From Bacteroidota bacterium (GTDB lineage Bacteria; Bacteroidota; Bacteroidia; UBA7662; JAIXUI01): 32,579 nt of DNA. Both the position numbers and the translations under genes were made by a program. The stretch spans positions 1-32,579 of the forward strand of contig JAIXUI010000035.1 in assembly GCA_027484125.1 (NCBI GenBank). Reading direction: 5' to 3'. The notes under the pieces are model-generated. The model had not been told where the DNA came from. It saw only the letters and a list, made by a program, of their open reading frames with translations, and searched no databases. This document shows, one piece after another, positions 25,201 to 32,579 of this stretch (position 1 is the first letter of the stretch; every line of letters begins with the position of its first letter).

Positions 25201-25953
25201 ATGGCAATTTATAGGTTTCGGATTGAGGTTGAGGACCTTGAGGGCGTCCTCCGGGAGATTGACATAAAATCAACACAGACTTTCGAGGATTTGCACTTCG
25301 CAATCCTCAAGGCTTATGGGTTTGATTTCAAGCATCCAGCCTCTTTCTTTTATTCAGATGATCTCTGGCATATGGAGTCAGAGATCGCTTTTAATTTAGC
25401 TGCTTATGAACCCGTAAGTAACGCCCAAGCTATGAATAAGGCGCGTATTTCGGAGTTTGTAGAAGACCCACACCAACGGTTCCTCTATGTTTATTTTTCA
25501 GAGGAAGAAACCTTTACTTTTCAAGTAGAACTCATCGATATCATCACCAGCGATAAGCCGGCAAACGCACTCCCGCAAATGGTTCGTTCTGTGGGAGAAG
25601 CGCCTAAACAGTACAAATCCAGGGTGGTCATCAAACCTAAAAAGGATGATACAGCGCCTGTTGCGGTTCTGCCCGACTTAGACGATGAAGTGGATGTTCC
25701 GGATAGTCCGGAAGCAGAGCCTTCAATTGATGTATTCGAAAGTTTCGAGGCCAATGATAAGTCGATGAGAACCAAGGGTTTATCTGACTTGGATCTTGGT
25801 GACGACTTGCTTGACGACGAAAAAGAGAAGGATGAGTTCGAGGACGATGAGGAGGAAGAGGAAGAACTCGATGACGAGGATTCGGACGATGACTACGGCG
25901 CTGGCCGCAGCCGTGGTGGTCGGAGAAACAACGATTACGACGACGATTATTGA
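25201..25953 (+). CDS. pRiA4b ORF-3-domain protein with an acidic tail
   Basis: A 250-residue cytoplasmic protein. Residues 1-120 fit the plasmid pRiA4b ORF-3-like domain, often labelled IS1096 passenger TnpR-like: IYRFRIEVEDLEGVLREIDI, TFEDLHFAILKAYGFD, and SFFYSDDLWHMESE. After a linker (120-190) the C-terminal 50 residues are very acidic (EDDEEEEEELDDEDSDDDYG), interrupted by a small basic patch (RSRGGRRNN) and ending DYDDDY. It is not part of a mobile element; the gene lies in a housekeeping string between cca and miaA and its stop overlaps the miaA start. Function is unknown; the tail could bind basic proteins, RNA-modifying partners or metal ions. The start ATG is 38 bases after the cca stop. 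Confidence 0.85.
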   Translation: MAIYRFRIEVEDLEGVLREIDIKSTQTFEDLHFAILKAYGFDFKHPASFFYSDDLWHMESEIAFNLAAYEPVSNAQAMNKARISEFVEDPHQRFLYVYFSEEETFTFQVELIDIITSDKPANALPQMVRSVGEAPKQYKSRVVIKPKKDDTAPVAVLPDLDDEVDVPDSPEAEPSIDVFESFEANDKSMRTKGLSDLDLGDDLLDDEKEKDEFEDDEEEEEELDDEDSDDDYGAGRSRGGRRNNDYDDDY

Positions 25954-26840
25954 GCCGCCCCAAGGTTTTAATTGTTGCCGGGCCTACTGCCTCAGGTAAG
26001 TCCCAGCTCGCTGTTCAGATAGCTGCCGCCAATGATGCTGTGGTTCTTTCCGCTGACTCCAGGCAGTTTTATAAGGAGATTTCCATAGGAACCGCTCGAA
26101 TCTCAGAACAAGAAATGAACGGAGTGCCCCATTTTTTCGTGGGGCATTTCTCTGTTTATGAGCCTATTACTGCCGGAAAGTTTGAACATCTGGCCCTCAA
26201 CATCATTCAAGAACAACACCAGCAAGGTAAAAATGTGGTGGTTTGCGGCGGTTCAGGTTTATTTCTTGATGCATTGGTTGTTGGAATGGATGATTTGCCA
26301 CCTGCTGACCTTGAAATCAGGCAAAATCTCATACTTAAGCTAGAAACTGAAGGCTTGGCTACTTTGCTGGACCAACTTCAAGCACTCGATCCTGTTTTTT
26401 ATCAGCAGGTTGACCGACAAAACCCTCGTAGAGTAGTGCGTGCATTAGAGGTTTGCCTTTTATCAGGACGTCCTTACTCCGATCAAAGAGAGAAAAAAAC
26501 GGCTAAACGTCCATTTTCCCCTGTTTGGATTGCCCCTGATTGGCCGCGTGACTTGCTTTATGACCGTATCAACCAACGTGTGGACCTCATGATTGAACAA
26601 GGGTTGGAACAAGAAGTCAAAGATTGGGCCCATGCCTTTCATCTTGATGCCTTCAATACCATAGGGTACCGTGAATGGATACCTTACCTGGAAGGACAAG
26701 CGAGCAAGGAAGAGGTCATTGAAAAAATCAAGCAAAATACCCGCAGACTTGCCAAACGTCAGCTTACTTACTGGCGTAGAAATCAACATATCAGTTGGAT
26801 TCCTGCAAATCAGCTGCATGATTTTAAGTTTTCCTTTTAA
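25950..26840 (+). CDS. miaA: tRNA dimethylallyltransferase
   Basis: A 296-residue enzyme that transfers a dimethylallyl group to A37 of tRNAs reading UNN codons. The P-loop is VAGPTASGKSQLAVQIA; DSRQFYKEISIGTARIS carries the Asp of the family's substrate site; VVCGGSGLFLDALVVGMDDLP and RRVVRALEVCLLSGRPYSD follow. The C-terminal FNTIGYREWIPYLEG and QNTRRLAKRQLTYWRRN bind tRNA. The start is TTG at 25950, which shares bases with the preceding TGA stop (TTGA); the P-loop begins 10 residues later, so no downstream Met can serve. Expression is thus coupled to the acidic-tail gene. Confidence 0.96.
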   Translation: MSRPKVLIVAGPTASGKSQLAVQIAAANDAVVLSADSRQFYKEISIGTARISEQEMNGVPHFFVGHFSVYEPITAGKFEHLALNIIQEQHQQGKNVVVCGGSGLFLDALVVGMDDLPPADLEIRQNLILKLETEGLATLLDQLQALDPVFYQQVDRQNPRRVVRALEVCLLSGRPYSDQREKKTAKRPFSPVWIAPDWPRDLLYDRINQRVDLMIEQGLEQEVKDWAHAFHLDAFNTIGYREWIPYLEGQASKEEVIEKIKQNTRRLAKRQLTYWRRNQHISWIPANQLHDFKFSF

Positions 26841-26850
26841 ACAGAGCTTG

Positions 26851-26915
26851 GTAAGTAACCCGATGTAAGGCTAGCTCAAATGAATAGGCTGAGCTCCTTA
26901 CCTGTAGCTTACTTC
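26851..26915 (+). other. Branched hairpin after miaA, possible terminator or RNA element
   Basis: An inner stem pairs GTAAGG (26865-26870) with CCTTAC (26896-26901) and AGCTCA (26873-26878) with TGAGCT (26890-26895), with a two-base CT bulge. An outer stem pairs AAGTAA (26853-26858) with TTACTT (26910-26915). It begins 10-12 bases after the miaA stop. No T-run follows, so it does not look like a simple rho-independent terminator. Confidence 0.45.
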
Positions 26916-27160
26916 CCGGTGCTTCAATAGAGGCTTGATGTTCTAAGAATCTATACGTCAAAGTTCAGATTCCTTGGCGTTAGGAAAATCTGGTCTGTAG
27001 AATTTTTCTTATAAATTTCAATGAAAGTGGTGCCGCTGATGCGCTTTTGATAGGTGATTTTTACGCTGAAAAAGCTGTTTTACTTCTTAATAAGCAGGTT
27101 GGCAGATAAGTTTTATTCATACATGATTCGAAAATTATTTAAAATAAAATGACAGAAAAG

Positions 27161-27190
27161 TTGCAAATGCTGTATAAGGTGATATTTTAG
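27161..27190 (+). promoter_or_regulatory. Bacteroidota-type promoter of rpoD
   Basis: TTG at 27161-27163 is followed after exactly 19 bases by TATTTTAG (27183-27190), close to the TTTG-N19-TAnnTTTG consensus. The leader would be about 20 bases before the ATG at 27218. This is the clearest promoter in the window. Confidence 0.65.
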
Positions 27191-27217
27191 TCCATAATTC
27201 CACTAAACAAAGTAACT

Positions 27218-28081
27218 ATGCGGCAGCTTAAAATCTCGAAGCAGATTACCAACCGTGAGAGTCAGTCACTCGATAAATACCTTCAGGAAATAGGACGAGT
27301 TGACCTTATAACTGCTGAAGAAGAAGTAGTCCTTGCTAAAAAAATCCAAGCCGGAGACCAAAAAGCGCTTGAAAAGCTAACTAAAGCAAACTTGAGGTTC
27401 GTGGTGTCGGTAGCTAAGCAATACCAAAACCAAGGGCTAACCCTCGGTGACTTAATCAATGAAGGAAACCTCGGTTTGATAAAAGCCGCCCAACGCTTTG
27501 ATGAAACCCGCGGATTTAAATTTATCTCTTACGCAGTTTGGTGGATCCGTCAGTCAATTCTGCAATCATTAGCAGAGCAAGCACGCATAGTACGCCTTCC
27601 TCTCAACCGTGTTGGTTCTCTCAATCGCATTACCAAAGCCTTCTCTAAGCTCGAGCAAGAGTTCGAGCGCGAACCCACTGCCAGTGAGTTGGCCGAACTC
27701 CTCGAAATGAGCGAAACCGATGTGGCGGATACCATGGGGGTTTCGGGAAGACACATCTCTGTAGATGCCCCTTTTTCTGACGGAGAAGAAAATACCCTGC
27801 TCGATGTTTTACAAAGCAATCTGGAACCTAACCCGGATCAATCGCTTATCCACGAATCGTTGCAAAAAGAAGTCGAAAGGACGCTTGCAACGCTATCATT
27901 CAGGGAGGCTGAAGTGCTTAGGCATTTCTTCGGTCTTGGCGGTACTCAAGCATTAAGTCTGGAAGAAATTGGAGACAAATTCGACCTTACCCGTGAAAGG
28001 GTTCGTCAGATCAAAGAAAAATCTATTCGTCGTCTTCGTCAAACCAGCCGTTGTTTGGCTCTTAAGGTCTATCTCGGATAA
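27218..28081 (+). CDS. rpoD: Primary RNA polymerase sigma factor RpoD (SigA)
   Basis: A 287-residue sigma-70 factor, the size and form of the Bacteroidota housekeeping sigma, which lacks the long region 1.1. Region 1.2 is [19 protein letters not shown]; region 2 contains [38 protein letters not shown] and [18 protein letters not shown] (core binding and -7 recognition); region 3 is [20 protein letters not shown]; region 4.2 is [19 protein letters not shown]. The Bacteroidota -7/-33 promoter consensus (TAnnTTTG, TTTG) is read by this protein. It stands alone between its own promoter and a strong terminator. Confidence 0.97.
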   Translation: MRQLKISKQITNRESQSLDKYLQEIGRVDLITAEEEVVLAKKIQAGDQKALEKLTKANLRFVVSVAKQYQNQGLTLGDLINEGNLGLIKAAQRFDETRGFKFISYAVWWIRQSILQSLAEQARIVRLPLNRVGSLNRITKAFSKLEQEFEREPTASELAELLEMSETDVADTMGVSGRHISVDAPFSDGEENTLLDVLQSNLEPNPDQSLIHESLQKEVERTLATLSFREAEVLRHFFGLGGTQALSLEEIGDKFDLTRERVRQIKEKSIRRLRQTSRCLALKVYLG

Positions 28082-28100
28082 ATCTTCTACCTGATAAAGT

Positions 28101-28140
28101 AAAAACTCCGACTTGCTTCAAACAGCGTCGGAGTTTTTTT
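28101..28140 (+). terminator. Terminator of rpoD
   Basis: A perfect 12-bp stem (28101-28112 AAAAACTCCGAC with 28127-28138) is followed by a T-run. It begins 19 bases after the rpoD stop. Confidence 0.92.
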
Positions 28141-28157
28141 ATGACCTGCTAGGTCAT
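28141..28157. promoter_or_regulatory. 17-bp dyad before the rpe promoter
   Basis: ATGACCT and AGGTCAT (28141-28147 and 28151-28157) are perfect inverted copies with a GCT spacer. The dyad lies between the rpoD terminator and the rpe -7 box, about 32 bases before that box, a position typical of an operator. No regulator is known for it. Confidence 0.4.
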
Positions 28158-28188
28158 TGACGATGGTCTATTTCTTTCAATACACTTT

Positions 28189-28196
28189 TATCTTTA
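28189..28196 (+). promoter_or_regulatory. -7 promoter box of rpe
   Basis: TATCTTTA matches TAnnTTTG at all but the last base and is followed by CGCCCC and the ATG at 28203. As with cca, transcription would begin at about the start codon, giving a leaderless or near-leaderless message. No clear -33 TTG is seen at the right spacing. Confidence 0.5.
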
Positions 28197-28202
28197 CGCC
28201 CC

Positions 28203-28862
28203 ATGAAATCATTGGTTGCTCCCTCTCTTTTAGCTGCTGACTTTGGAAACCTGGCTGAGGCCGTTGCCCTCATAGAACGCTCCGATGCCGATTGGTACCA
28301 CGTAGATGTAATGGATGGGGTTTTCGTTCCCAATATTTCTTTTGGAATGCCGGTGATGGAGTTCTTGGCACGTTCTACAACTAAACCGCTCGATGTTCAC
28401 CTTATGATTGTAGAGCCGGAACGATATATCGAGGCATTTGCAGCGTTAAAAACCCAAATACTCACTGTTCATCTTGAAGCTAGCCGCCATCTACATCGAA
28501 CCATTCAGCAAATACATGCAGCAGGTATGAAAGCTGGTGTCGCGCTCAACCCTCATACTTCTGTGGATACTTTGGTTGATATTCTCGATGAAGTTGACTT
28601 GGTTTTGGTGATGTCTGTAAATCCTGGATTTGGCGGTCAATCGTTTATTCCAAGAGCACTTGAAAAAGTGGCTCGCCTCAATCAAATGCGTAAGGAACGT
28701 GGTTTGAACTTTTTGATTGAAGTTGATGGGGGCGTGAAAGACGAAAATTCACTTGCGCTCGTTCAGGCTGGTGCCGATGTTTTAGTAGCAGGTAACTTTG
28801 TGTTCAAAGCGCAAGATCCTGATGCTGCCATTCGTGCCATCAAGCATACCAGGGTCAGGTGA
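28203..28862 (+). CDS. rpe: Ribulose-phosphate 3-epimerase
   Basis: A 219-residue TIM-barrel enzyme of the pentose phosphate pathway that interconverts ribulose 5-phosphate and xylulose 5-phosphate. Family motifs are APSLLAADFGNL, WYHVDVMDGVFVPNISFG (metal and catalytic Asp), LDVHLMI, VHLEA, LNPHTSVD, VLVMSVNPGFGGQSFI, EVDGGVKDEN and GADVLVAGNFVF. It needs a divalent metal. Its TGA shares bases with a GTG that starts the TonB-dependent receptor. It is transcribed from the box at 28189-28196. Confidence 0.97.
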   Translation: MKSLVAPSLLAADFGNLAEAVALIERSDADWYHVDVMDGVFVPNISFGMPVMEFLARSTTKPLDVHLMIVEPERYIEAFAALKTQILTVHLEASRHLHRTIQQIHAAGMKAGVALNPHTSVDTLVDILDEVDLVLVMSVNPGFGGQSFIPRALEKVARLNQMRKERGLNFLIEVDGGVKDENSLALVQAGADVLVAGNFVFKAQDPDAAIRAIKHTRVR

Positions 28863-31294
28863 GGTTTTTTTCTTTCGTATTAACTTTAATTTTTGCTTTA
28901 GCCGCTCATTCAGTTTCGGCTCAATGGTCATATCGCGGGCAGGTTGTAGATGCAGCAGGGTCGCCCATTGAAGCGGCACTGGTTGTTGCAGTGGGTACTG
29001 ACTTGTCTGCTCAAACGGATTCCACTGGAGTTTTTCAACTCGATTTTCCAGCAAAACCATCGTTGCTCAAACTCACCATAACTTTATTAGGATTCGAAAC
29101 AGAAACCTTTCAGGTGACCACACCTTTCAAACAAAAGGTGTTTTTCCTCACCAAAAAGGCCTACACCTCCAGTCAGGAAATTACCGTTTTCGACCGCGCT
29201 TCTACCCACAGTCCGGTCATTCGCATCGATCCCAAGCTGGCTGCTACCATGCCGAGTCCGTCGGGAAACTTTGAAAGCATCCTACAGGTTTTTGGTGCTA
29301 GATCTACCTCTGAGTTGAGTTCTCAATACAGTGTTAGAGGTGGAAACTTTGATGAAAATCTCGTTTATGTCAACGATTTCGAAATTTATCGACCTATCCT
29401 AGCGCGCTCGGGCCAGCAGGAAGGAATGAGTTTTATCCATTCTGACATGGTTGGGAGCGTTCGGTTTTCAGCCGGTGGATTTGAAGCTAGGTATGGCGAT
29501 AAGCTGTCTTCTGTACTTGATGTGCGCTATCGAAAGCCTACTGCCTTTAAAGCGACGGTAAATGCCTCCTTCACCGGGGCCATGGCCCAAGCAGAAGGCA
29601 CCGCAGCCAACGGTAAGTTTACTTGGATGCTAGGGGCACGATACCGCACTCTTACCAATTTGCTGCGGACTCTCGACACTCAAGGAGAATATAGACCAAG
29701 CTTTGCGGATGTTCAATCGTTTCTTACCTACCGGCCAAATGCCAGGCATGAATGGCAACTGCTTACTTCTTACGGAGAAAACTCTTTTGAAGTGGTTCCG
29801 GCCACCCGAGAAACGGTTTTTGGTACTGTTAGAAATGCTGTGCTATTCAGAGTCTTTTTCGCCGGAAAAGAAATCACTGATTACCAAACAGGAACTTTGG
29901 GTGTTAGTCATACCTGGACTCCACGTCCACGTTTTGCATTAAAAACCCTTGTTTCTGTTTATCAGGCACTCGAACGGGAGCGTACCGATGTGGAGGGGCA
30001 ATATCGGCTAGACCAGCTAGATACAGACCTTGGTTCCAACACTTTTGGACAGGTGTTATTCAATCGCGGTATTGGAGGATTTCATTCCTTTATGCGAAAT
30101 TCTCTTCTAGCAACTGTAGCCAATGCTGAGGTAAAACTTACAAGAGAATCCCTGCTTTTTGGATTGTTTCAAGCAGGATTGAAGGTGCAAAATGAACAAA
30201 TCGAGGATCGGTTTTTTGAATGGCGAAGAGTAGATTCCGCGGGATTTAGTGTTCCATTTGGTGCTGATTCTGTTGTTCCGATTGACAGTTACGCAAGATC
30301 CCTCAATAGCATACAATCTCAGCGTTTCAGTGGCTTTCTCCAAAATGAGTTTGAGCTTAGCACCCGCTATCAAATGCGGCTTACTTCCGGAATTCGTTTC
30401 CAACATTGGACCTACAATCAGCAAACTTTCTTCAGTCCTCGATTTTTATTTTCTGTACGTCCATGGCCCGCAAGGCCGGTTATTGCTCGCGTTTCGGTAG
30501 GTCATTATGCCCAATCGCCTTTCTTTCGTGAGTTACGTGACCTTCAAGGTATCGTCAATCCCGCCATCAGAGCGCAACAATCTTGGCAATTTCTCGCCGG
30601 AATGGACTACGACTTCAAAGCCTTTAATCGCCCGTTTAAACTCGTTGGTGAAGTTTATTACAAGCAGCTTACCGATGTTATTCCTTACGAAATCGATAAT
30701 GTTAGGGTGCGCTATTATGCAACCAATAATGCCACAGCTTTCACCCGCGGAATTGATTTAAGATTAAATGGAGAGTTTGTCAACAGCATGGAATCGTGGA
30801 TTTCTATGTCGTTTATGCAAACGATGGAAGACCTAAAAGACGATTTTTATTTCGATGAAGCAGGGAATAAAGTCTCTCCGGGCTATATCCCCAGACCTAC
30901 CGATCAACGATTCAATCTCGCCATCATGTTCCAAGATTACCTCCCTGACAACCCAACAGTGAGGGTTAATCTTAATCTGGTTTACAGTACCGGACTTCCC
31001 TTCGGCCCCCCTGATTTTCAGCGATATAGAGACACCCTCAGGATGCCGGATTATAGAAGGGTGGACATTGGATTTCAGAAATTGCTGGTGGGCCGAGGAG
31101 CACGTTTTCAGCCCAAATCCGGCTGGCTGAAAAACTTAAAAGCCTGTTGGTTAGCCTTGGAAGTTTTCAACTTACTGGAAGTCAATAATACTGTTTCCTA
31201 CTTATGGGTTCGTGATGCCTCTGGTTCTCAGTATGCAATTCCTAACTACTTGACTGCGAGGATTATTAATTTTAGAATAGTTGTGGAGATATAG
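28859..31294 (+). CDS. TonB-dependent receptor with carboxypeptidase-regulatory-like domain
   Basis: An 811-residue outer-membrane protein. A signal peptide (FFSFVLTLIFALAAHSVSAQ) precedes a carboxypeptidase-regulatory-like beta-sandwich (YRGQVVDAAGSPIEAALVVA, about 25-105). A plug domain follows (SILQVFGARSTSELSSQYSV, then RGGNFDENLVYVNDFEIYRP), then a long beta-barrel to the C-terminus (FRIVVEI, ending in an aromatic-aliphatic pattern). This type imports or senses an unknown substrate by TonB-linked energy. There is no SusD partner gene. The GTG start overlaps the rpe stop; the next in-frame Met lies far inside the protein, so GTG is well supported. What it transports is not visible in the window. 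Confidence 0.92.
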   Translation: MRFFSFVLTLIFALAAHSVSAQWSYRGQVVDAAGSPIEAALVVAVGTDLSAQTDSTGVFQLDFPAKPSLLKLTITLLGFETETFQVTTPFKQKVFFLTKKAYTSSQEITVFDRASTHSPVIRIDPKLAATMPSPSGNFESILQVFGARSTSELSSQYSVRGGNFDENLVYVNDFEIYRPILARSGQQEGMSFIHSDMVGSVRFSAGGFEARYGDKLSSVLDVRYRKPTAFKATVNASFTGAMAQAEGTAANGKFTWMLGARYRTLTNLLRTLDTQGEYRPSFADVQSFLTYRPNARHEWQLLTSYGENSFEVVPATRETVFGTVRNAVLFRVFFAGKEITDYQTGTLGVSHTWTPRPRFALKTLVSVYQALERERTDVEGQYRLDQLDTDLGSNTFGQVLFNRGIGGFHSFMRNSLLATVANAEVKLTRESLLFGLFQAGLKVQNEQIEDRFFEWRRVDSAGFSVPFGADSVVPIDSYARSLNSIQSQRFSGFLQNEFELSTRYQMRLTSGIRFQHWTYNQQTFFSPRFLFSVRPWPARPVIARVSVGHYAQSPFFRELRDLQGIVNPAIRAQQSWQFLAGMDYDFKAFNRPFKLVGEVYYKQLTDVIPYEIDNVRVRYYATNNATAFTRGIDLRLNGEFVNSMESWISMSFMQTMEDLKDDFYFDEAGNKVSPGYIPRPTDQRFNLAIMFQDYLPDNPTVRVNLNLVYSTGLPFGPPDFQRYRDTLRMPDYRRVDIGFQKLLVGRGARFQPKSGWLKNLKACWLALEVFNLLEVNNTVSYLWVRDASGSQYAIPNYLTARIINFRIVVEI

Positions 31295-31437
31295 ATAATT
31301 CAACGAAATTTCATACCTATTTTGGTAAGTTTATCGAGCTTTTACGGAATTCATCGCCATACGACGAGGTCTTACCGTTTCTAATGTTTACACTTGGTGT
31401 GCATGGTAATTTCGAAATAGAAACAGAAGAAATCACC

Positions 31438-32579
31438 ATGAAGAAATTCAATTTATTCGCTGTCGCGCTCATGCTCACGGCAATCCTTTTCACAGGTTGT
31501 CAGAAGGATGAAGCCCTGAGCACCCAACCGAGGGTATCGAAAATGAGCGATTTGAAAGTGGATCCTAACTTTTTATTCGCAACCACTACCATGACCCAGT
31601 TTGACCTTGCGGTTGCTTTGGGTGATGCTGGTGCACAGGAAAAATTCTTATTTAGTATTTACGATAAATCACCTAACGAGGGTGGGCGATTGATTGATCG
31701 TGGAATGGCAGATGGAAGCCTTCGCTATCGTTCCAAAATGAACCTGCCAGCTGCGCTTAAATCCGTTTATGTGGTGATGAGAAGTTCGTTTGGTCGGAAT
31801 GAATCTAAAGTTATCGAACTAAATGGCGGGGTAGTTACAGCGGCGTTCAACCAAGCGCAAGTGGGTAACGTGGTAGCTGGTAGAACCAATAGCGGTCCAA
31901 ATTGTACCTCTGGTTGTACCATTACCCTAAATGCCAACACCAATGGTTACACCATCAATGCCGGACAAACGGTTTGCGTGGCTCAAGGAGTAACTCTTTC
32001 GGGCAACGTTACGTTTAACGGTGGTGGAAGATTGCGCGTTTGCGGAAACTTTAATCCGAACAACGTTAACCTCAATGGTGGCGCGAAGATGAACATTGTC
32101 ATTACCTCAACTGGTCAATGGACTTCTAACCAGATAACCATGAACGGTAACCAAGATACTATCTTGAATTACGGAAGTGTTAATGTTGGAAATAACTTAA
32201 TTGTTATGGGTTATTTCTTGAATGCCAATGTGTTAACTGTTGGAAATCAGTTTAATGTTAATAATGGCGGTTTCTTTGAAAACACTGGTACTGCTACTGC
32301 TGAAGACATGAACAACAATCAAACAGTCGTCAACAGAGGTCTTTTAATCAACACCAGAGACTTCCGCAACAACGGACAGTCTAACTTTTCAAACGCCTGC
32401 CGCCATATTGTTCAGCGAGATTTCCATCAAAACAAACTCTACGCCAACGGTGGTTATGTGGATGTTGCCGACGATACTCGTTTCAACGGCGGTGGTATTA
32501 CCACTCTAAGTAGCGGCTCATTTTGGAAAACTGGTGACACCCACATCAACGGATATATTGGTGGATTGAATAGTAGTTA
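31438..32579 (+). CDS. Surface-exposed lipoprotein with a Gly/Asn-rich repetitive domain, cut by the window edge
   Basis: The open frame runs to the window end; at least 380 residues are seen. The signal peptide (MKKFNLFAVALMLTAILFTGC) gives a lipobox-like LFTGC with Cys21. The next residues, QKDE, match the lipoprotein export signal (QKDDE-type) that moves Bacteroidota lipoproteins to the cell surface. Residues 22-150 are a beta-rich region with no recognised name. From about 155, repeats of about 15-20 residues with NGG and N-x-L-x-V strands (LSGNVTFNGGG, NVNLNGGAKMNIV, FNVNNGGFFENTG) suggest a right-handed beta-helix or similar ladder. Four Cys (about 157-202: CTSGC, VCV, VCG) could form disulfides. 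A role in adhesion or matrix is plausible but unproven. Upstream 143 bases hold a possible TACACTTG box at 31389-31396. Confidence 0.83.
   Translation, partial: MKKFNLFAVALMLTAILFTGCQKDEALSTQPRVSKMSDLKVDPNFLFATTTMTQFDLAVALGDAGAQEKFLFSIYDKSPNEGGRLIDRGMADGSLRYRSKMNLPAALKSVYVVMRSSFGRNESKVIELNGGVVTAAFNQAQVGNVVAGRTNSGPNCTSGCTITLNANTNGYTINAGQTVCVAQGVTLSGNVTFNGGGRLRVCGNFNPNNVNLNGGAKMNIVITSTGQWTSNQITMNGNQDTILNYGSVNVGNNLIVMGYFLNANVLTVGNQFNVNNGGFFENTGTATAEDMNNNQTVVNRGLLINTRDFRNNGQSNFSNACRHIVQRDFHQNKLYANGGYVDVADDTRFNGGGITTLSSGSFWKTGDTHINGYIGGLNSS

Larger units (their letters stand above)
26841..27217. other. 377-bp intergenic region upstream of rpoD
   Basis: AT-rich leader and spacer DNA with no protein-like frame. 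It has an imperfect hairpin just after miaA (26851-26915), a second smaller hairpin-like pair around 26968-26994 (CAGATTCC with GGAAAATCTG), and the rpoD promoter at 27161-27190. Confidence 0.6.

Noticed and set aside
25201-25953. IS1096 passenger TnpR-type label suggesting an insertion element
   Set aside because: No transposase, terminal repeats or target duplication are visible; the gene lies in a housekeeping string.
25801-25953. Repeated GAC/GAG codons looked like a simple sequence repeat
   Set aside because: They encode the acidic tail of a real protein with mixed codons, and the frame is intact.
1-32579. Possible CRISPR array, tRNA or rRNA genes
   Set aside because: No regularly spaced repeats and no tRNA or rRNA signatures were seen in the intergenic regions.

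Overview
The window comes from a member of the Bacteroidota, probably a free-living gliding-group (Flavobacteriia or Cytophagia-like) organism; the genus cannot be told. The evidence is consistent across the window. Four proteins end in type IX secretion (T9SS) sorting domains. The housekeeping sigma factor is the short 287-residue Bacteroidota RpoD. There are Bacteroidota-type promoter boxes (TAnnTTTG), a eukaryote-like GT3 glycogen synthase, a TonB-dependent receptor with a carboxypeptidase-regulatory-like front domain, and a lipoprotein carrying a CQKDE surface-export signal. I see no rRNA, tRNA, CRISPR array, insertion sequence or phage genes.

Layout. 1-183 is the tail of a T9SS-exported protein with its terminator. 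406-4219 (minus) is a tightly coupled three-gene operon: an FAD amine-oxidase/phytoene-desaturase-like oxidoreductase, a polytopic membrane protein of unknown role, and a membrane class III adenylate cyclase, each joined by an ATGA stop/start overlap. 4220-4767 is a divergent intergenic region with a perfect 18-bp palindrome. 4768-7798 (plus) is the most interesting region: an MbnP-like protein, an MbnH-like di-haem peroxidase overlapping it by ATGA, and a T9SS-exported YHYH protein, closed by a strong terminator. A further T9SS jelly-roll-like protein with its own promoter and terminator follows at 7996-8841, then a small secreted protein of unknown function (8989-9489, minus).

9918-14205 (minus) pairs a cytoplasmic GT3 glycogen synthase with a secreted GH31 alpha-glucosidase whose start codon lies in a hairpin. 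14286-16280 (minus) is a T9SS-exported zinc metallopeptidase. 16412-20358 (plus) holds a giant six-PAS signalling protein with a histidine-kinase-like helix pair and a receiver but no ATPase domain, followed closely by a SAM methyltransferase.

20378-32579 is largely housekeeping. topA and a SirB1-like gene (minus, coupled by GTGA) diverge from cca. Then come an acidic-tailed pRiA4b ORF-3-domain protein, miaA (TTG start overlapping the preceding stop), rpoD with a clear Bacteroidota promoter, and rpe coupled by GTGA to a TonB-dependent receptor. The last gene, cut by the window edge, is a surface lipoprotein with a Gly/Asn-rich repetitive, beta-helix-like body. cca and miaA both act on tRNA; rpe belongs to the pentose phosphate pathway.

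General pattern: six gene pairs share stop and start bases (ATGA x3, GTGA x2, TTGA x1), so translational coupling is the rule here. cca and rpe have near-identical promoter/start junctions (a -7 box, then CGCCCC, then the start codon), which suggests leaderless messages.
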